Positions 1 through 7,819 of a stretch of 14,906 nucleotides of DNA are shown one piece after another. Both the position numbers and the translations under genes were made by a program. The notes under the pieces were generated by a model. That model did no database searches. It saw only the letters and a program-made list of their open reading frames with translations, and had not been told where the DNA came from. The stretch is from positions 1 to 14,906 of the forward strand of contig JADHND010000017.1 of the NCBI GenBank assembly GCA_016779685.1, given 5' to 3'. Origin of the DNA: Shewanellaceae bacterium (GTDB lineage: Bacteria > Pseudomonadota > Gammaproteobacteria > Enterobacterales > Shewanellaceae). Each line of letters begins with the position of its first letter. Positions within the stretch are counted from its first letter, which is position 1.

Positions 1-1
1 T

Positions 2-1192
2 GTTATATCACATGAACACACCGATCATTTTGATGAAGACATGCTGGCTTTATTTAAACCAGATAACCAAATCATCATTGCCAACTTTAACCATGCAACC
101 TTGTACCAGCGCTTGCAGAAAATGGGTTTTACCAATCTTATCCAAATCGATGACACAGGTTTAGCCTTGGACAATGGGATCCATGTCCGCGCTTTGGTTA
201 CCCAAAATCCAGTACATGAAGATGCTATCTTTACCTTTGACACCCAAGATGGCTTGATCATTCATGCCAATGACCATTGGTTTGCTTGGCCTGAAGCCTC
301 TTATGCTGCGGTACGAGAACAAGTATCTCATTATAAGCCTCATCAAGTGACTCTCTTTGGGCAAGCCCACAGTGCAACGGGGTATCCCTTAAACGCCAAA
401 GCCTTAACCGATGCCGAAAAAAAAACCAAAGTGTTCGAAATTGCACAGCACATGCTGCATGAAGAATTGAAATCTGCGGCTCAGTTGGGCGTAAGTCGTT
501 TCGTCTCCTATGCTGGCTTTATTGCACCCTACGTGGCCGACTTCGATCATTACCGAGATTTGGTGCTTATTCCAAGTGCGCAGCAAATGCAACGTTTAGC
601 AGACGCCCAGCCAGCGATTCAAACCCTACTTGAACGCATCGATATTCTTGAATTTTATCCACAAGATGTCCTCGATGTGGCCACAGGGCACATTCGAAAA
701 GCCTTTATTTCAAGCCAACATTATAGCGATGCTCAAATAAAGCAAGCTGGCTCTCGATTCTATAAACACTATCAAGTGATCCAAGCAACCAATACCTATG
801 CCCCTGCTACGACTGCTCTACAAGAGTCTGAACTCAATCAGTTTGTTAAAACCATGGCGCATTTTCTAAACCAACACTTTGCCAAACTGGATCCAGCGCA
901 TGCAGCTAAGGCGAAAACCTTTCAATTGGTGATTCCGAATATGAATCAAACGCGTTACTTGACCATTGGTGAACCCAACGTCGGTTGCCAAACGTCAGCA
1001 ACGGCAGATTTAACCTTGGAAGTTAAAGCCGATCTACTCGCCAAAACCATTCGCAAACAGATGTCATTTGAAAATTTGTATACCGGATTTGTGGGGCTGT
1101 GGTCGTTTGCTACCAGCAAACAAGATTGCAGCGATTTACTCAATGGACTGATGATCTTTGCGCACCACTACCAATATCGAGATCAACTGTAA
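2..1192 (+). CDS. Metallo-beta-lactamase-fold hydrolase, CMP-Neu5Ac hydroxylase-like (5' truncated)
   Basis: The reading frame is open to the left edge and ends in TAA at 1190-1192, leaving about 396 residues. An ATG at 41 is not the start: the upstream codons 2-40 encode VISHEHTDHFDED, which contains the zinc-binding HxHxDH signature of the MBL fold. A later HANDHW segment (about residue 89) probably supplies the next metal-ligand Asp. The SATGYP...EKKTKVFE...RFVSYAGF stretch resembles the MBL half of CMP-N-acetylneuraminate hydroxylase and its bacterial relatives (family knowledge, from memory). The last 80 residues, with TADLTLEVKADLL and a SFENL motif, look like the C-terminal lipid/SCP2-like domain found in some of these proteins. 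A Rieske domain, present in true hydroxylases, is not in the visible part; it could lie off the left edge. Substrate is unknown. It converges on the chemoreceptor gene, 36 bp away. Confidence 0.8.
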   Translation, partial: VISHEHTDHFDEDMLALFKPDNQIIIANFNHATLYQRLQKMGFTNLIQIDDTGLALDNGIHVRALVTQNPVHEDAIFTFDTQDGLIIHANDHWFAWPEASYAAVREQVSHYKPHQVTLFGQAHSATGYPLNAKALTDAEKKTKVFEIAQHMLHEELKSAAQLGVSRFVSYAGFIAPYVADFDHYRDLVLIPSAQQMQRLADAQPAIQTLLERIDILEFYPQDVLDVATGHIRKAFISSQHYSDAQIKQAGSRFYKHYQVIQATNTYAPATTALQESELNQFVKTMAHFLNQHFAKLDPAHAAKAKTFQLVIPNMNQTRYLTIGEPNVGCQTSATADLTLEVKADLLAKTIRKQMSFENLYTGFVGLWSFATSKQDCSDLLNGLMIFAHHYQYRDQL

Positions 1193-1200
1193 GGTAGTTA

Positions 1201-1233
1201 TGTAATCATGGCGCTGCTGCGACCATGATTACA
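1201..1233. other. Long hairpin between convergent genes
   Basis: TGTAATCATGG at 1201-1211 pairs perfectly with 1223-1233. CGC (1212-1214) then pairs with GCG (1219-1221) across a TGCT tetraloop, with one bulged A at 1222, giving a 14-bp stem. It lies just after the stop of the MBL gene and covers the TAA (1229-1231) of the chemoreceptor gene. There is no T-run on either side, so it is not a classical intrinsic terminator. It may stabilise 3' ends or work with Rho; this is inference. Confidence 0.6.
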
Positions 1234-3136
1234 ACTTAAATTGTCCGACTTGTCCACTTAAGCCTTTCGATACATCATTCAACTTATCCGACATATCAAC
1301 AATCCCAGTAGCTGCTTGCACCATATCATCAGACGCTTTACTCACTGACTGCACGTTGCGGCTCACTTCTTCCGTCACAGCTCGTTGCTCTTCTGCGGCA
1401 CTCGCTATGTGGGTGGACATATCCGATATTTGTTGAATGGAACGTGAAATTTCTTCCAGCGCGTTCGTGGCATTGTTGGCTTCTTCCACACTGTTGTTCG
1501 CTAAACTAGCACTCTTTTCCATCGTATTCACAGCGCTTTCGGTATTGACCAACAGGGTTTCAATCATGCCGCGAATTTCCTCGGTCGAACCATGCGTACG
1601 TTGTGACAACACACGAACCTCATCGGCCACCACTGCGAAGCCACGTCCTTGATCGCCGGCTCGCGCTGCTTCAATGGCTGCGTTCAACGCCAGCAAATTG
1701 GTTTGCTCAGCGATGTCTTGAATCGTGGACAAAATGGTGTTGATGTTTTGCGTATTTGCTTCTAGTTCACTGATTGCATTGGAAGTTTTTTCAATTTCGC
1801 TCGCTAAATTGGTAATAGAAGCCTGATTTTTGATAATCACGGCTTTGCCTTGCTCGCAATGCTCATTGGATTGAATGGTAGCACTGGCCGTCGCTTCAGC
1901 ATTGTTAGCCACTTCCACCGCGGTTGCAGACATTTCATGCACTGCGGCAGCAATCTGAGTCACCTCTCGTTGCTGATCACTTAAGCTTTCCTTGGTTTGT
2001 GCAGCCATGTCATGAAACTGAATCGATTGCTTGTTGACTAAGTTACCGGAGGCCACAATTTCTGAGATAATAGTGTGTAACTTGGCCAAAAAGAGATTCA
2101 CTCCCGATGCCAACTCTGCAATTTCATCGTTGCCTTTTGCTTCTAAACGCAAGGTCAGATCGCCTTCACCTTTAGCCAGTTCATTCATGGCGACATTGGT
2201 GAGTATCAAAGCCTTCAATGAGTACCGTACAAACATCAGTACCAACAACACCGACAGTATAATCAGCACCATACTCGATATGATCATGTTGATGCCCAAC
2301 TCGTATACCGATGCATATATTTTTGATTTATCTACCGCTAACAATAAATACCAACCTGTTTTATTGTCAATCTTTTCTGCGGAAATGAAATAATCTACCC
2401 CTAAAATTTCAATCTCATAGGGTTCAATCTCTGCTTCACCCTCTAAACTTTGAATCAATTCAATCGACAGAGAACTCGATAAGTCGGTCACGGGCTTTAA
2501 TAAAAAATTGGTGTCTTCATAAGCAACAATGTCACCCGCTTCATTAACCAACAAACCAAACGCAACCTTTGATTTCATCTTATCAACAACTGACTTGATA
2601 ACCGATAAGGTGACATCACCGCCGAGTACAGCTTTGCCGTCTAAAATGGATTGCGCCACCGTAATCACAATGCCTGCATTTTCACCTGCTGAAAGATACG
2701 GCGGCGTATAAATAATTTCACCTTGATTTTTTAGAGCGGCTTGATACCAAGGTCGTACGCGGGGGTCATAAGTAGAGGGTACATCGCCAGCAGTTTCATT
2801 TTGATAAAAAGCTTTATTGAACCGGCCGATATAGACAGCTTCAAAACCGCCTGAATTTGAAGCTTGTTGTAAATCTTGTCTTAAGGCAGGTACATCGTAG
2901 AAGTTTTTGTTCACCACCGAAGAAAAGATACGCTCGATGGTACCCAGCCAAGTTTTTATGATCAACACATTCGCACTGAGCATATGATTTGAATAACGAG
3001 CAAGTGATTCATCCGTTTCAGTCCACAGCGTTCGATAACCGTATATTCCTTGTATCGAGCTAATCGTAAACATAATCGTTGCAAAAACGAGAGAAAGTTT
3101 ATTACCAAGCGTCATTCTGAGTTTCATTTTCATCAT
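1229..3136 (-). CDS. Methyl-accepting chemotaxis protein with double-Cache sensor
   Basis: This is a 635-residue inner-membrane chemoreceptor. In order it has a short cytoplasmic N-terminus, TM1 (about 14-34), a periplasmic dCache_1 domain (about 35-280), TM2 (about 282-304), HAMP (about 305-357) and a cytoplasmic signalling domain. The signalling hairpin tip is around 472-514, with EQTNLLALNAAIEAARAGDQGRGFAVVADEVR split by the CheA/CheW contact region. The Cache domain has RPWY (R128, W130, Y131), a Tyr at 147 and GGD (D174). This arrangement is known for amino-acid-binding dCache receptors such as PctA, so an amino-acid ligand is a reasonable inference. There is no C-terminal NWETF-type pentapeptide (it ends GQFKL), so CheR/CheB tethering by that route is not expected. 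No other che genes are nearby. Start choice is uncertain: Met 1, 2, 4 and 8 are all possible and no strong Shine-Dalgarno is visible. Confidence 0.95.
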   Translation of the reverse strand: MMKMKLRMTLGNKLSLVFATIMFTISSIQGIYGYRTLWTETDESLARYSNHMLSANVLIIKTWLGTIERIFSSVVNKNFYDVPALRQDLQQASNSGGFEAVYIGRFNKAFYQNETAGDVPSTYDPRVRPWYQAALKNQGEIIYTPPYLSAGENAGIVITVAQSILDGKAVLGGDVTLSVIKSVVDKMKSKVAFGLLVNEAGDIVAYEDTNFLLKPVTDLSSSLSIELIQSLEGEAEIEPYEIEILGVDYFISAEKIDNKTGWYLLLAVDKSKIYASVYELGINMIISSMVLIILSVLLVLMFVRYSLKALILTNVAMNELAKGEGDLTLRLEAKGNDEIAELASGVNLFLAKLHTIISEIVASGNLVNKQSIQFHDMAAQTKESLSDQQREVTQIAAAVHEMSATAVEVANNAEATASATIQSNEHCEQGKAVIIKNQASITNLASEIEKTSNAISELEANTQNINTILSTIQDIAEQTNLLALNAAIEAARAGDQGRGFAVVADEVRVLSQRTHGSTEEIRGMIETLLVNTESAVNTMEKSASLANNSVEEANNATNALEEISRSIQQISDMSTHIASAAEEQRAVTEEVSRNVQSVSKASDDMVQAATGIVDMSDKLNDVSKGLSGQVGQFKL

Positions 3137-3186
3137 GGGTCTAGCACCGTTACCGTATCGTTCCTGACGTCATGATATCCGATGCA

Positions 3187-3222
3187 AAAAAAAAGCCATC
3201 TTTGTATTAGATGGCTTTTTTT
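3187..3222 (-). terminator. Intrinsic terminator of glnS
   Basis: GCCATCT (3195-3201) pairs with AGATGGC (3209-3215) around a 7-nt loop. A-runs on the left and T-runs on the right extend the pairing. Read on the minus strand, the stem is followed by nine U residues, 12 nt after the glnS stop codon. It also separates glnS from the chemoreceptor gene downstream, which therefore needs its own promoter. Confidence 0.9.
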
Positions 3223-3233
3223 CATTTTTTTCT

Positions 3234-4889
3234 TTAATCTGTCCACGACTCGCGTAAAGCGACGGTTCGATTAAAAATGAGCTGATCTGAATTGCCTTGC
3301 TTGTCCAAACAAAAGTAACCTTCTCGCTCAAACTGATAGGCTTTGCCTACAGCCGCATTGACTAAGCTAGGTTCTGCATACCCCTGCTTCACAATTAAAG
3401 AATCTGGATTCAAAGATTCTGCTAGCGTGTTCGCATCTGGTTGCGATACTTTGAACAAGCGATCGTAAACACGAAACTCCGCTGGCTGGGCATGCTCTGC
3501 ACTCACCCAATGAATAACGCCTTTTACTTTGCGGCCATCGGTAGGTGCACACCCTAACGTCGCTGGATCGTATTGGGCATAGATACAGGTGATATGTCCC
3601 TCAGCATCTTTGTCAACCCGAGTAGCTTGGATGACATAGGCATTGCGGAGACGCACTTCTTTACCTAACACCAAACGCTTGTATTTTTTATTGGCTTCTT
3701 CTTTAAAATCAGCGCGATCAATCCACAAGGTTTTAGCAAAGGGCAAGCTACGTTGTCCCATTGCCGGGGTATCCGGATGACAAGGTGCGGACAAAGATTC
3801 AGGCTCACCCGTGAAGTTTTCGATCACCACTTTAACGGGATCCAGTACCGCCATAGCCCTTGGCGAATTGACATTAAGATCGTCACGTATACAAGCTTCT
3901 AGTACATTCATTTGCACACAATTTTCTTGTTTAGTGACACCGATACGCTGACAAAAATCACGCACGGCTGCCGGCGTATATCCTCGCCTTCTAAGACCAG
4001 CAATGGTCGGCATCCGTGGATCATCCCAACCGTCGACCCATTGGTTGTCAACGAGTTCACTGAGTTTACGTTTCGACATCAAGGTGTATTCAAGATTGAG
4101 TCTTGAAAATTCATATTGATGCGGTGTAGCAGGTACCGATATGTTTTGCAAAATCCAATCGTATAAGCGACGGTTGTCCTGAAACTCCAAAGAACAAAGT
4201 GAATGCGTGATTTGTTCAATGGCATCGCTGATACAATGGGTAAAATCGTACATCGGATAAATGCACCAAGTGTCTTTAGTCTGATGATGTTCGGCAAATC
4301 GAATTCTATATAAGACTGGATCACGCATGCACATGAAAGGGGATGCCATGTCAATTTTAGCACGCAGTACACAGTGACCTTCACTAAACTGACCTTGACG
4401 CATTTGCTCAAACAAAGCCAAGTTATCAGCCACCGCGGTATCACGGTACGGACTGCTACGACCAGTCTCTGTTAAAGAACCACGGTATGCACGGGTTTCC
4501 TCAGCATTGAGAAAACAAACATATGCCAGCCCTTTTTCAATTAAATCTACCGCATATTGATGCAATTGTTCAAAATAATTGGATGCATAACGTACTGATC
4601 CATCCCACTGAAAACCGAGCCATTGAACGTCTTCTTGAATGGAACTCACAAAACTCTGATCTTCCTTCTCAGGATTGGTGTCATCGAACCTTAAATGGCA
4701 TTCGCCGTGATAAGTTGCAGCTAAACCAAAATTAAGGCAAATTGATTTGGCATGACCAATGTGCAAATAACCATTGGGTTCAGGTGGAAAACGGGTTCGA
4801 ATGGAGGTGTGCTTTTGATCCTGCAAATCTTGTTCAATAATTTGCTGAATAAAATGTTTGGGACGTACTTCTCTGTCCAGTTCGCTCAT
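3234..4889 (-). CDS. glnS: Glutamine-tRNA ligase
   Basis: The enzyme charges tRNA-Gln with glutamine in the cytoplasm using ATP. It is a class I synthetase with HIGH at residues 43-46 (in PEPNGYLHIGHAKS) and the KMSKS equivalent MSKRK at 271-275. The C-terminal beta-barrel anticodon-binding region spans about 340-551. The frame is open up to an ATG at 4940, but I place the start at 4889: that ATG (MSELDREVRP) has GGAG ten bases upstream, and the 551-residue product matches the 554 of E. coli GlnRS. The 17 extra residues from 4940 have no family counterpart. No key residue is missing. The gene is flanked by feoB upstream (same strand, 143-bp gap) and its own terminator downstream, so it is probably monocistronic or partly read from feo. 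Confidence 0.97.
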   Translation of the reverse strand: MSELDREVRPKHFIQQIIEQDLQDQKHTSIRTRFPPEPNGYLHIGHAKSICLNFGLAATYHGECHLRFDDTNPEKEDQSFVSSIQEDVQWLGFQWDGSVRYASNYFEQLHQYAVDLIEKGLAYVCFLNAEETRAYRGSLTETGRSSPYRDTAVADNLALFEQMRQGQFSEGHCVLRAKIDMASPFMCMRDPVLYRIRFAEHHQTKDTWCIYPMYDFTHCISDAIEQITHSLCSLEFQDNRRLYDWILQNISVPATPHQYEFSRLNLEYTLMSKRKLSELVDNQWVDGWDDPRMPTIAGLRRRGYTPAAVRDFCQRIGVTKQENCVQMNVLEACIRDDLNVNSPRAMAVLDPVKVVIENFTGEPESLSAPCHPDTPAMGQRSLPFAKTLWIDRADFKEEANKKYKRLVLGKEVRLRNAYVIQATRVDKDAEGHITCIYAQYDPATLGCAPTDGRKVKGVIHWVSAEHAQPAEFRVYDRLFKVSQPDANTLAESLNPDSLIVKQGYAEPSLVNAAVGKAYQFEREGYFCLDKQGNSDQLIFNRTVALRESWTD

Positions 4890-4986
4890 GAAATATTTTC
4901 TCCAAATACAAAACAACAACCCTTTAAGTGAACACAGCATTCAGGGATGGCGTTCGCCTTTTAAACGCTTTCTTGTTGATCCAATT

Positions 4987-5001
4987 GCGTATTGAATACG
5001 C
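4987..5001. repeat. 15-bp odd palindrome upstream of glnS
   Basis: GCGTATT-G-AATACGC is a perfect 7+1+7 palindrome in the feoB-glnS gap, about 100 bp before the glnS start and 32 bp beyond the feoB stop. No T-run follows on either strand and the hairpin would be short, so an operator for an unknown dimeric regulator is one possibility. A chance palindrome is also possible. I could not identify a convincing glnS promoter in this gap. Confidence 0.35.
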
Positions 5002-5032
5002 TGATGATGATGGGATGAATTTTACATGAATA

Positions 5033-7273
5033 TCAATTAATTTCAATCATTGAAATCAAGTGCTGGGGATGCTTTATCGGCGCTAATCGCGCTAATAGAC
5101 GATAAATAAACCAAAAAACAACGCCCAAACCAACGAGCCAGAGGCTGCTAAACCAGGCATGCTGAATTAAAGTTGCGACCTGGTAGCAAGCTGTCGCCAC
5201 GGCATAGGCCAGAAAAAAAGACCACAAAGCACTAAAACAAGCCCAGCTCTTCCCAAATTCTTGCACCAAAGCGCCTATGGCAGATACGCAAGGCGTATAC
5301 AATAAGATAAAGATCACATATGCGAACGCAGCGGCGGTTGAACCGAAGGCCGTGGCCATCGCTGCACGAGTCGACTCGTGTACACTGTTGGTTGCGTTCA
5401 GTTCCTGGCCAATAGCCAGTGGTGCGCTTAACTCCAAAGCACCTAGATTGATGCTGATGGAGGTCAATGCTTCTTGGAAACGACCTGAAAAAGATGGCCA
5501 TTGTACTTCTTTTTTTGTGTCACCTTCAGTTTGATACAAGTGAATTAAGCTACCCACCACAGCTTCTTTTGCAAAAAAACCCGTGACGAGACCAACCGTG
5601 GCAGGCCAATTATCGGTAGCGATGCCCATCGGCTCAAATAAATACGTCAATTTCTGGCTGGCTTTTTGCAAGACTGTGGTCGCATCATGGTCGTTGGTGG
5701 CGGCCACAGGAATGCTGTCAAAAATCGTCAGCAAGGTAACCATTAACACAATAATTTTGCCGGAGCCTGTTACAAAACTGGTGGTGCGTCGATAAGCTTG
5801 ACGCAACACGGTCTGTAACTTAGGCAATTGGTAACCGGGCAGTTCTAATAAATCATAACTTTTACAGACAGGTAACATTGTTTTTGAAAGCAACCAACCG
5901 GTTAACAAAGCGGCAAGGATACCGATAACATACAGCGCTAGTACTAAAAAATGCGCCTGCTCTGCAAAAAAAGTAGCGGCAAACAAGGCATAAACAGGTA
6001 AGCGAGCACTGCAAGACATAAAAGGAGCCATCATGCCTGCCAACAAGCGCTCTCGTTTTTTGTTGAGGGAGCGAGTCGCCATAATCGCTGGTACGGAACA
6101 CCCAAAACCGACAATCATAGGCACGAAGGCTTTGCCCGGCAAGCCTATTTTTTGCATGAAGCCATCGACCACAAAAGCCGCCCGGGAAAAATAGCCGGAT
6201 ATTTCTAATGCTGATAAGATAAAAAATAAACTACTGATAATAGGAATAAAGGTGAGTACTGTTTGGATCCCGACACCCACACCATTCGCCAACACATCTG
6301 TCACAAAGATGGGCAGCCCAAGGGAGGTCGAAGCCACGCTGACAGCATCCACAAAGAGAGTACCTCCAATAATTTCAAAAAAATCTTGGAAGGCGCCACC
6401 AATATGAATCGAAAACATAAACATCAAATACATAACGCCGATAAAAATGGGCACGCCCAACCAAGGATGCAACACCACTGCATCTAAGCGTGAATCCCAG
6501 GTTTTAACGGGCTGCTGCGGCATCGTTGCTGCCAGGAGCGTTTCAACCGCACGATAACGTGTGCTCACAATATCGACTTCTACATCAAAATATCCTGGAG
6601 TCTGCTGGCTGCCATGACAATTTAATTCGGCTTGAGCCAGCAGCGTTGCCAGCGCTTGCGCGCGTGAGTGCTTTGGTTGCGCTTGCTGTTCTGCTCGCAG
6701 CAAACCCTCAGTCTGTGGCGCATAGGTTAACTGAAAAGAAGAAGATGCCTGCTGTTGCAGTGCAGCTGCAACAGCAGGTGCAAGCGATTTATGGGAGCAT
6801 TGCTCTTGAGAAGTCGTGACGACGGGACATTGCAACCATTGCGCCATGCTTTCTAAATCGATGTCAATTCCCTGTTTCTTGGCAACATCAAATTTATTCA
6901 AGACAACCAACATGGGCCGTCCCAGTTCCCGCAACTGCATCGTTAAATATAAGTGCCGTTCCAAATGTGTCATATCGACCACATTCACAATTAAGTCCAG
7001 CTGCGATTCATTTAAGAACTGACGGGTAATGTCTTCATCCAGAGCACCCTCTTGTGTCGCGGAAATGGCTTGCAGATCTTGTAGCCCGGGCAAATCAACC
7101 CACTCAGAAGGATGATCTTGGTCAGCACAACAGTGGCGCTTTGCACTAACCGTCACGCCTGACCAATTCCCGGTTTTTTGCTGTTGCCCGGTCAAGGCAT
7201 TGAAAAGCGACGACTTACCTGCATTAGGAAAACCAACCAATGCACACACAATCTTAGACGAAGCGGCGGTCAT
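5033..7273 (-). CDS. feoB: Ferrous iron transporter FeoB
   Basis: FeoB imports Fe2+ across the inner membrane. The 746-residue protein has an N-terminal GTPase domain: G1 GFPNAGKS at 14-21, G2 Thr near 41, G3 DLPG at 60-63 and G4 NKFD at 126-129. A helical insert follows (to about 260), then a membrane domain with multiple helices. Two Gate regions show the conserved cysteines: GFGCSVPAIMATR (389-401) and PFMSCSARLP (417-426). Another membrane cysteine lies in YTPCVSA near 661. G1 reads GFPNAGKSS rather than the commoner GNPNxGKTT; all nucleotide-contacting positions are kept. The ATG overlaps the feoA stop in an ATGA, indicating translational coupling. No FeoC is encoded downstream before glnS. 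Regulation is presumably by Fur through the palindrome upstream of feoA. Confidence 0.97.
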   Translation of the reverse strand: MTAASSKIVCALVGFPNAGKSSLFNALTGQQQKTGNWSGVTVSAKRHCCADQDHPSEWVDLPGLQDLQAISATQEGALDEDITRQFLNESQLDLIVNVVDMTHLERHLYLTMQLRELGRPMLVVLNKFDVAKKQGIDIDLESMAQWLQCPVVTTSQEQCSHKSLAPAVAAALQQQASSSFQLTYAPQTEGLLRAEQQAQPKHSRAQALATLLAQAELNCHGSQQTPGYFDVEVDIVSTRYRAVETLLAATMPQQPVKTWDSRLDAVVLHPWLGVPIFIGVMYLMFMFSIHIGGAFQDFFEIIGGTLFVDAVSVASTSLGLPIFVTDVLANGVGVGIQTVLTFIPIISSLFFILSALEISGYFSRAAFVVDGFMQKIGLPGKAFVPMIVGFGCSVPAIMATRSLNKKRERLLAGMMAPFMSCSARLPVYALFAATFFAEQAHFLVLALYVIGILAALLTGWLLSKTMLPVCKSYDLLELPGYQLPKLQTVLRQAYRRTTSFVTGSGKIIVLMVTLLTIFDSIPVAATNDHDATTVLQKASQKLTYLFEPMGIATDNWPATVGLVTGFFAKEAVVGSLIHLYQTEGDTKKEVQWPSFSGRFQEALTSISINLGALELSAPLAIGQELNATNSVHESTRAAMATAFGSTAAAFAYVIFILLYTPCVSAIGALVQEFGKSWACFSALWSFFLAYAVATACYQVATLIQHAWFSSLWLVGLGVVFWFIYRLLARLAPIKHPQHLISMIEIN

Positions 7274-7500
7274 AGACGCACCCTAACTTGCTGAGCTAGA
7301 TCTTTGCTGATGGATAGATAGGTACCACGAATTAAGATTTCTAAACTGCTGCCTAATGGTGAGCGTCGTAATAACGTAATCGACGTTGCTGGTGTCAAAC
7401 CATATCGTAACAAATTTTTTTTAGCAACCGCAGATACAGAGTCGAAGGTATCTCTTTCAACAGTTACGTTTTGCCCTATCTTCAAGTCATATAAATTCAT
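7270..7500 (-). CDS. feoA: Ferrous iron transport accessory protein FeoA
   Basis: FeoA is a small cytoplasmic SH3-like protein needed for FeoB activity. The 76-residue product fits the family length (about 75-85). It shows the usual pattern of a hydrophobic N-terminal strand (LKIGQNVTV), a central GLTPATSITLLRRSPLGSSLEI stretch in two adjoining strands, and a final strand ending RVRL. The usual aspartate of the PLGDP turn is replaced by Ser-Ser. It is the first gene of the operon and overlaps feoB by 4 bp. The start at 7500 is the only sensible one; a modest AAGAAG lies about 8 bases upstream. The inferred 5' UTR is about 135 nt. Confidence 0.93.
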   Translation of the reverse strand: MNLYDLKIGQNVTVERDTFDSVSAVAKKNLLRYGLTPATSITLLRRSPLGSSLEILIRGTYLSISKDLAQQVRVRL

Positions 7501-7600
7501 GCAATATTCTTCTTATGGCTCATGGATTGGTTAGAAGTCACACCTTGAGTCAAACAAAAATTAGCTGGCGTCGCTGCCATCTCTGATTAGTTTGATTTCA

Positions 7601-7645
7601 AATATTGGACACAAATGATAATAATTATCATTTGTGTCCAATATT
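7601..7645. promoter_or_regulatory. Fur box inside a 45-bp near-perfect palindrome
   Basis: The core TGATAAT-A-ATTATCA (7616-7630) matches the 7-1-7 Fur recognition motif exactly. The symmetry continues far beyond it: 22-bp arms (7601-7622 and 7624-7645) are perfectly complementary about a single central base at 7623. It overlaps the inferred feoA -10 element and start point, a position expected for repression by Fe2+-Fur. It is also about 115 bp upstream of the fadR promoter on the other strand. Confidence 0.9.
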
Positions 7646-7671
7646 ATCGGAATTATTTTAGGAAAAATCAA
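7643..7671 (-). promoter_or_regulatory. Probable sigma-70 promoter of feoAB
   Basis: On the minus strand TTGATT (7666-7671) is followed after exactly 17 bp by GATAAT (7643-7648). The -10 overlaps the end of the Fur palindrome, and the start point would fall near 7636, inside it. The elements match consensus at 4/6 and 5/6, so the call is plausible but not proven. In the 319-bp gap 7501-7819 the promoters and the palindrome are all I see; there is no additional gene. Confidence 0.55.
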
Positions 7672-7757
7672 GCCTTTTTCTTGAAAAAAATATCCCATCG
7701 TTGCTTACGGATTCAGAGAGAGCGGTTATTTATCGGTATAATTAATCAGACCTCTGT

Positions 7758-7785
7758 TTGAGATTACATCAGTCTTTGGTATGAT
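7758..7785 (+). promoter_or_regulatory. Probable sigma-70 promoter of fadR
   Basis: TTGAGA (7758-7763) and TATGAT (7780-7785) are separated by 16 bp, each 5/6 to consensus, with an extended -10 TG at 7777-7778. Transcription would start near 7792, 28 nt before the chosen fadR ATG. A second TATAAT at 7737-7742 lacks a good -35. No FadR-type operator (TGGT...ACCA) is evident here. Confidence 0.6.
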
Positions 7786-7819
7786 AGATCACATTAAGCC
7801 ATTAAGCATGAGACATTTG

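Noticed and set aside
41..43. ATG at 41 as start of the MBL-fold gene
   Set aside because: The upstream in-frame codons encode the HxHxDH metal motif, so the gene begins off the window.
3165..3172. TGACGTCA palindrome upstream of the chemoreceptor
   Set aside because: Eight bases only and no matching bacterial regulator motif; probably chance.
3195..3236. Sigma-28-like TAAA...GCC promoter for the chemoreceptor gene
   Set aside because: Spacing is 17 instead of 15, the -10 match is poor, and it lies in the glnS terminator.
7591..7602. FNR-like site TTTGATTTCAAA near the Fur box
   Set aside because: FNR needs TTGAT-N4-ATCAA; the half-site spacing here is wrong.
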